Assembly (NCBI RefSeq): GCF_025717515.1
Contig: NZ_JAJIRN010000005.1
Span: 1-64,000, forward strand
DNA length: 64,000 bases
Reading direction: 5' to 3'
DNA from: Roseateles oligotrophus
GTDB lineage: Bacteria > Pseudomonadota > Gammaproteobacteria > Burkholderiales > Burkholderiaceae_C
The position numbers and the translations under genes are program-made. Below the pieces are notes generated by a model that saw only the letters and a list, made by a program, of their open reading frames with translations, had not been told where the DNA came from and ran no database searches. Shown here one piece after another: positions 60,974 to 64,000 of the stretch. The stretch's first letter is position 1. Each line of letters opens with the position of its first letter.

Positions 60974-62564
60974 GTTTGTGTCGGGTACGGGTTCAGCTGG
61001 CTTCAACTTCGGCACCGCAGTCTCACGTCTTGCTCTGATGGCTTTGGCTTTGACCCATGGGGCGAGCATTGCCCAGTTGACGGGTCTTGGTATCGGTATT
61101 GGCGCCGTCGGCGGGGGTGAAGCGGGTGGCGTAAGTTCCGGGCCCGGATTTCGGGTTCAACCTCGTATCAGTCTGACGCAAACCTGGACCGACAATTTGA
61201 GTCTGAATGACGCGGCCAAAGACGCAGCCCTGATCACGGTGCTCGCGCCAGGGATCAGCGTCAGCAGCAGTGCGGGGCGCTTGCGCGGCAGTCTTGACTA
61301 CTCGCTCAATGGCCTGCTTTACACAAAGACCGATCTGCCGAACGACCACCACCATTCCTTGTCGGCAAATGGCACGCTTGAGTTGATCGAGCGCAGCTTT
61401 TTCGTCGATGCACGGGCAAGTTACGGCCAGCAGCAACAATCTGCCTTTGGCCAGCAAACCTCGGCTGAAAATGCGATTCGAAACCCGAACAGCTCGGACA
61501 CGGCGTCCTTGTCGGTTTCGCCGCGCCTGCTTGGGCGCTTGGGCAACATTGCTACCTATCAATTGAGTGGCAATGTGACCGAGACCAAGGTCAAAGACTC
61601 GATTGCCGGGGACTCCCGCATAACAAGTATTTCTTTGAACTCGCAAGGCTTGGCATCGGGCCCTTTGAACTGGACTGCGTCGGCGACGACACAGAATTCG
61701 AGCTTTGATTCAGGTAAGGAAAACAGCAGGTCTTCGGCTACGGCCGGCTTGAGCTATCGGCCCGACGTGGATTTGACGTTTTCGGGCAATGCCGGTATGG
61801 AGCGAAGCGATTTGCAGACCGGGTCCAGGCAAGCCGGTCCGACCTACGGCTTGAACGCGCAGTGGACGCCAACGCCACGCACTTCGGTGCAAGGTAACTA
61901 CCAAGGTCACGACTACGGTGATAGCCACACGATCAGTTTCAATCATCGTTTTCAACGCTCGTCGATTCGCTTTTCGGATACCAGCAATGTTTCCCAGGGC
62001 TTCAACAGCCAAGGCGGGCAGCAAACCAATTACAGCCTGTTCTTCTTTCAATTCGAGAGCAAAGAACCCGACCCGGTCAAACGCGACTTGTTGGTGCGGC
62101 AGTTTTTGCTGGAAAACGGCCTCAACCCGAATGCTGCAGCGAACTCCGGATTTGTATCCTCCTCCCCTTCCTTGCAACGGCGCCAAGAGTTGTCAGGCTC
62201 TTGGCAGGGCCTGCGCACCACGGTGACCACGACCCTATCGCAGAGTCGCAACAGTCGTATCGGGGCGCAGGTTCCTGGGTCGGGCGATTTGTCGCAGTCA
62301 TCGCTGGTCCAAGAGCGCAACGCGAGCGCCACCTTGGCCTATCGTCTGACGCCGACAAGTTCGACCAATTTGACCGTGTCGGGGCGCCAAATCCGGGGCC
62401 AACTTGCCAGTCAGTCGAGTACTTTGCGTACCATCAATGCAAGTTGGAACGGTCGTTTGGGCAACCGGGGCTCGGTCAGCGTCGGTACGCGTTATTCCTT
62501 GTTTGAAGGCCCGCGCCCTTATCGTGAAAACGCTGTTTTTGCAACCTTGGTTCACCAGTTTTAA
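60954..62564 (+). CDS. PEP-CTERM locus outer-membrane beta-barrel protein
   Basis: 536 residues from GTG 60954, which overlaps the kinase gene by 20 bases; ATG 60942 is an alternative. A signal peptide is likely (VSRLALMALALTHGASIAQ). From about residue 60 on the chain alternates polar and hydrophobic residues as in outer-membrane barrels (RVQPRISLTQTWTDNLSLND; YSLNGLLYTKTD; WTASATTQNSSF), and ends in Phe after ENAVFATLVHQF, the BAM recognition signal. This uncharacterised family is a constant part of XrtA loci. It probably forms the export pore lacking in the short Wza-like protein. Confidence 0.9.
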   Translation: MKLPRAEFVSGTGSAGFNFGTAVSRLALMALALTHGASIAQLTGLGIGIGAVGGGEAGGVSSGPGFRVQPRISLTQTWTDNLSLNDAAKDAALITVLAPGISVSSSAGRLRGSLDYSLNGLLYTKTDLPNDHHHSLSANGTLELIERSFFVDARASYGQQQQSAFGQQTSAENAIRNPNSSDTASLSVSPRLLGRLGNIATYQLSGNVTETKVKDSIAGDSRITSISLNSQGLASGPLNWTASATTQNSSFDSGKENSRSSATAGLSYRPDVDLTFSGNAGMERSDLQTGSRQAGPTYGLNAQWTPTPRTSVQGNYQGHDYGDSHTISFNHRFQRSSIRFSDTSNVSQGFNSQGGQQTNYSLFFFQFESKEPDPVKRDLLVRQFLLENGLNPNAAANSGFVSSSPSLQRRQELSGSWQGLRTTVTTTLSQSRNSRIGAQVPGSGDLSQSSLVQERNASATLAYRLTPTSSTNLTVSGRQIRGQLASQSSTLRTINASWNGRLGNRGSVSVGTRYSLFEGPRPYRENAVFATLVHQF

Positions 62565-62567
62565 TCC

Positions 62568-63635
62568 ATGTATGAAGCGTTTTACGGCCTGAGCAGCAAG
62601 CCTTTTCAGCTCAGCCCAGACCCCAATTTCTATTTCGGCAGCAAGCAGCATCGCCGCGCCAAGGCGTATTTGGACTATGGCGTGCTGCGCAATGATGGTT
62701 TCATCGTCATTACCGGCGAAATCGGCGCCGGCAAAACCACCTTGCTGCGCGGTCTCCTGGACAGTCTGAACCGCAGCAATGTGGTGATCGGCAATTTGGT
62801 CACGACTCAGTTGGATGCGGAGGACACGCTGCGCATGGTGGGTTCGGCTTTCGGTGTGCGGGTGAAGGACCTGCCCAAGTCCGAGGTCTTGATGACCTTG
62901 GAGGCGTTTTTCGTCAGTCAAACCAGTCAGGGTAAGCGCTGCCTGTTGATTGTTGACGAGGCGCAGAACTTGACCTCCCGTGCGGTCGAAGAACTGCGCA
63001 TGTTGTCAAACTTCCAGTTCAGCAATCAGTCCCTGCTGCAGACCTTTTTGGTGGGTCAGCCTGAGTTTCGCGGCATTTTGCAGCGCCCCGAAATGGAGCA
63101 ATTTCGTCAACGCGTGGCGGCAACCTGCCATATCGGACCCCTCGACGAAGACGAGACGCAGCGCTATATCGAACATCGCTTGAAGTGCGCAGGCAGTACG
63201 GGTAAGCCGTCTTTTGCGTCCGATGCGTTTCCAGCTATTTTCAAAGCCAGCCAAGGCATACCACGGCGTATCAATTCGCTTTGCGACCGTTTGCTGTTGC
63301 TCGGCTTCATGGGCAACAAGACTCATTTGGGCCTGCTTGATGTGGAAGAGGCGCTGAGCGATATTGCCAAAGAAAGCGCTATTCCAACCAAACTCAGTGG
63401 TGCAGCCGGTGAGATGCTGACCGCGGCTGGCGAAGACCAAAGCTATGATTTGTCCCGTCTGCGACTGAGCACAGAGGAGGTCAGCAGCTTGTCAAATGAC
63501 TTGGCTAATCTGAGTCTCGGGCAGCAAGGTGATCGACTGCAGCGCCTTGAATCCAGCCTGATGAGGTTGGAGCGGATCAATCTGCAAACCTTGGCGTTGA
63601 TGCAAAAGTTGGTCGAGTCGATCAAGCAAGAGTGA
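62568..63635 (+). CDS. XrtA-associated AAA ATPase (ExeA/GspA-like)
   Basis: 355 residues, starting three bases after the barrel gene. Start MYEAFYGLSSKPFQLSPDPN is the signature of this family. Walker A is GEIGAGKTTLLRGLL (about 47-60), Walker B CLLIVDEAQNL (about 130), sensor region STGKPSFASDAFPAIFKAS and GIPRRINSLCDRLLLLGF. A C-terminal coiled coil (LQRLESSLMRLERINLQTLA) follows. It resembles ExeA, which inserts secretins through peptidoglycan, but lacks a peptidoglycan-binding domain. Likely a cytoplasmic energy supplier for assembly. Confidence 0.93.
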   Translation: MYEAFYGLSSKPFQLSPDPNFYFGSKQHRRAKAYLDYGVLRNDGFIVITGEIGAGKTTLLRGLLDSLNRSNVVIGNLVTTQLDAEDTLRMVGSAFGVRVKDLPKSEVLMTLEAFFVSQTSQGKRCLLIVDEAQNLTSRAVEELRMLSNFQFSNQSLLQTFLVGQPEFRGILQRPEMEQFRQRVAATCHIGPLDEDETQRYIEHRLKCAGSTGKPSFASDAFPAIFKASQGIPRRINSLCDRLLLLGFMGNKTHLGLLDVEEALSDIAKESAIPTKLSGAAGEMLTAAGEDQSYDLSRLRLSTEEVSSLSNDLANLSLGQQGDRLQRLESSLMRLERINLQTLALMQKLVESIKQE

Positions 63636-63705
63636 GTCGGCCCGTCCGCCAGCTCGTCGGCACTCAACAATCCGTAGACATAACCTATTACGCCACGCTT
63701 TCCAG

Positions 63706-64000
63706 ATGCTGATGCCAAGCCCCATCCCTCCGCTGCGCAATGCGATGACCATAGACGTGGAGGACTATTTCCAGGTCTCGGCATTTGCGCCCTATATTGC
63801 CCGGGGTGACTGGGATAAGTGTGAGTGTCGCGTGGAGCGCAATGTGGACAGGCTATTGGCGCTATTGGCGCAAAAGGACAGCAAGGCGACCTTCTTTACC
63901 CTCGGATGGGTGGCGGAGCGCTATCCACAAATGGTGCGAAGAATCGTTGAGCAAGGCCATGAATTGGCCAGCCATGGTTACGGGCATCAACGCGTCAGCG
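63706..64000 (+). CDS. Polysaccharide deacetylase family protein, PEP-CTERM locus type (partial, runs off the window)
   Basis: ATG 63706 opens a frame that continues to the window end (98 codons). It reads RNAMTIDVEDYFQVSAFAPY and then RLLALLAQKDSKATFFTLGW. TIDVEDYF holds the catalytic/metal Asp pair of the NodB fold, and HELASHGYGHQ the metal-binding histidines (H-x-x-x-H). DVEDYFQV at the N-terminus is the hallmark of the subfamily located in exosortase loci. The enzyme removes N-acetyl groups from the polysaccharide. Only the first third is visible. Confidence 0.9.
   Translation, partial: MLMPSPIPPLRNAMTIDVEDYFQVSAFAPYIARGDWDKCECRVERNVDRLLALLAQKDSKATFFTLGWVAERYPQMVRRIVEQGHELASHGYGHQRVS

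Overview
The window reads as a chromosomal segment of a GC-rich betaproteobacterium, most likely order Burkholderiales (Comamonadaceae or Rubrivivax/Roseateles-like). The reasons are the thrS-infC-rpmI-rplT-pheS-pheT-ihfA-merR operon order, the holC/pepA/lptFG neighbourhood, a CysB-family regulator, and a PEP-CTERM/exosortase (XrtA-type) exopolysaccharide locus. The genus cannot be fixed from sequence alone.

Region 1 (1-8.7 kb): the end of an IS5-family element, then a conserved translation operon (threonyl-tRNA synthetase, IF3 with a rare ATC start, ribosomal proteins L35 and L20, both phenylalanyl-tRNA synthetase subunits, IHF-alpha, a MerR-type regulator), followed by tRNA-Pro(GGG). A long palindromic element lies between infC and rpmI.

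Region 2 (8.8-19.1 kb): an accessory stretch. It holds an uncharacterised membrane protein, a SagB-type nitroreductase with a PEBP-family protein, and a compact stress island. On the minus strand the island has a three-BON-domain protein, an HPF-like ribosome hibernation factor, a small membrane ORF, a P-type ATPase truncated before its phosphorylation site, and a second GroEL without GroES. On the plus strand it has a GYD-domain protein, a 22-residue leader ORF, Hsp20 and nicotinate phosphoribosyltransferase, which converges on a nicotinamidase. Relics of a BON gene and possibly of a group II intron lie beside it.

Region 3 (19.5-39.7 kb): mostly housekeeping. It contains an acyl-CoA synthetase/GNAT fusion (Pat-like), a lipoprotein, two identical tRNA-Pro(TGG), an OPT transporter, tRNA-Arg(TCT), a glutathione transferase, a phosphotransferase, a Crp/Fnr regulator divergent from a FimV-like protein, an lptF-lptG-cbiX-cysB run, pepA-holC and an orphan LivK-type binding protein.

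Region 4 (40-64 kb): the PEP-CTERM exopolysaccharide locus. It has an initiating sugar transferase, the PrsK/PrsR two-component system, an N-acyltransferase-PilZ fusion, a secreted trypsin-like protease, a glycosyltransferase, the giant TPR lipoprotein PrsT and a PEP-CTERM substrate protein behind a textbook sigma-54 promoter. An unusual redox/adenylation module follows (SRPBCC, GMC oxidoreductase, Acg/MoeY-like nitroreductase, ThiF-like E1). Then come the export and assembly genes: Wza-like lipoprotein, chain-length protein, tyrosine kinase, outer-membrane beta-barrel protein, XrtA-associated ATPase and the start of a polysaccharide deacetylase. The exosortase itself is not in the window and would be expected just beyond the right edge. 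The 45-52 kb part is visibly more AT-rich than its surroundings. Long G/C homopolymers next to or inside fimV, the sugar transferase gene and prsT raise the possibility of phase-variable surface functions.
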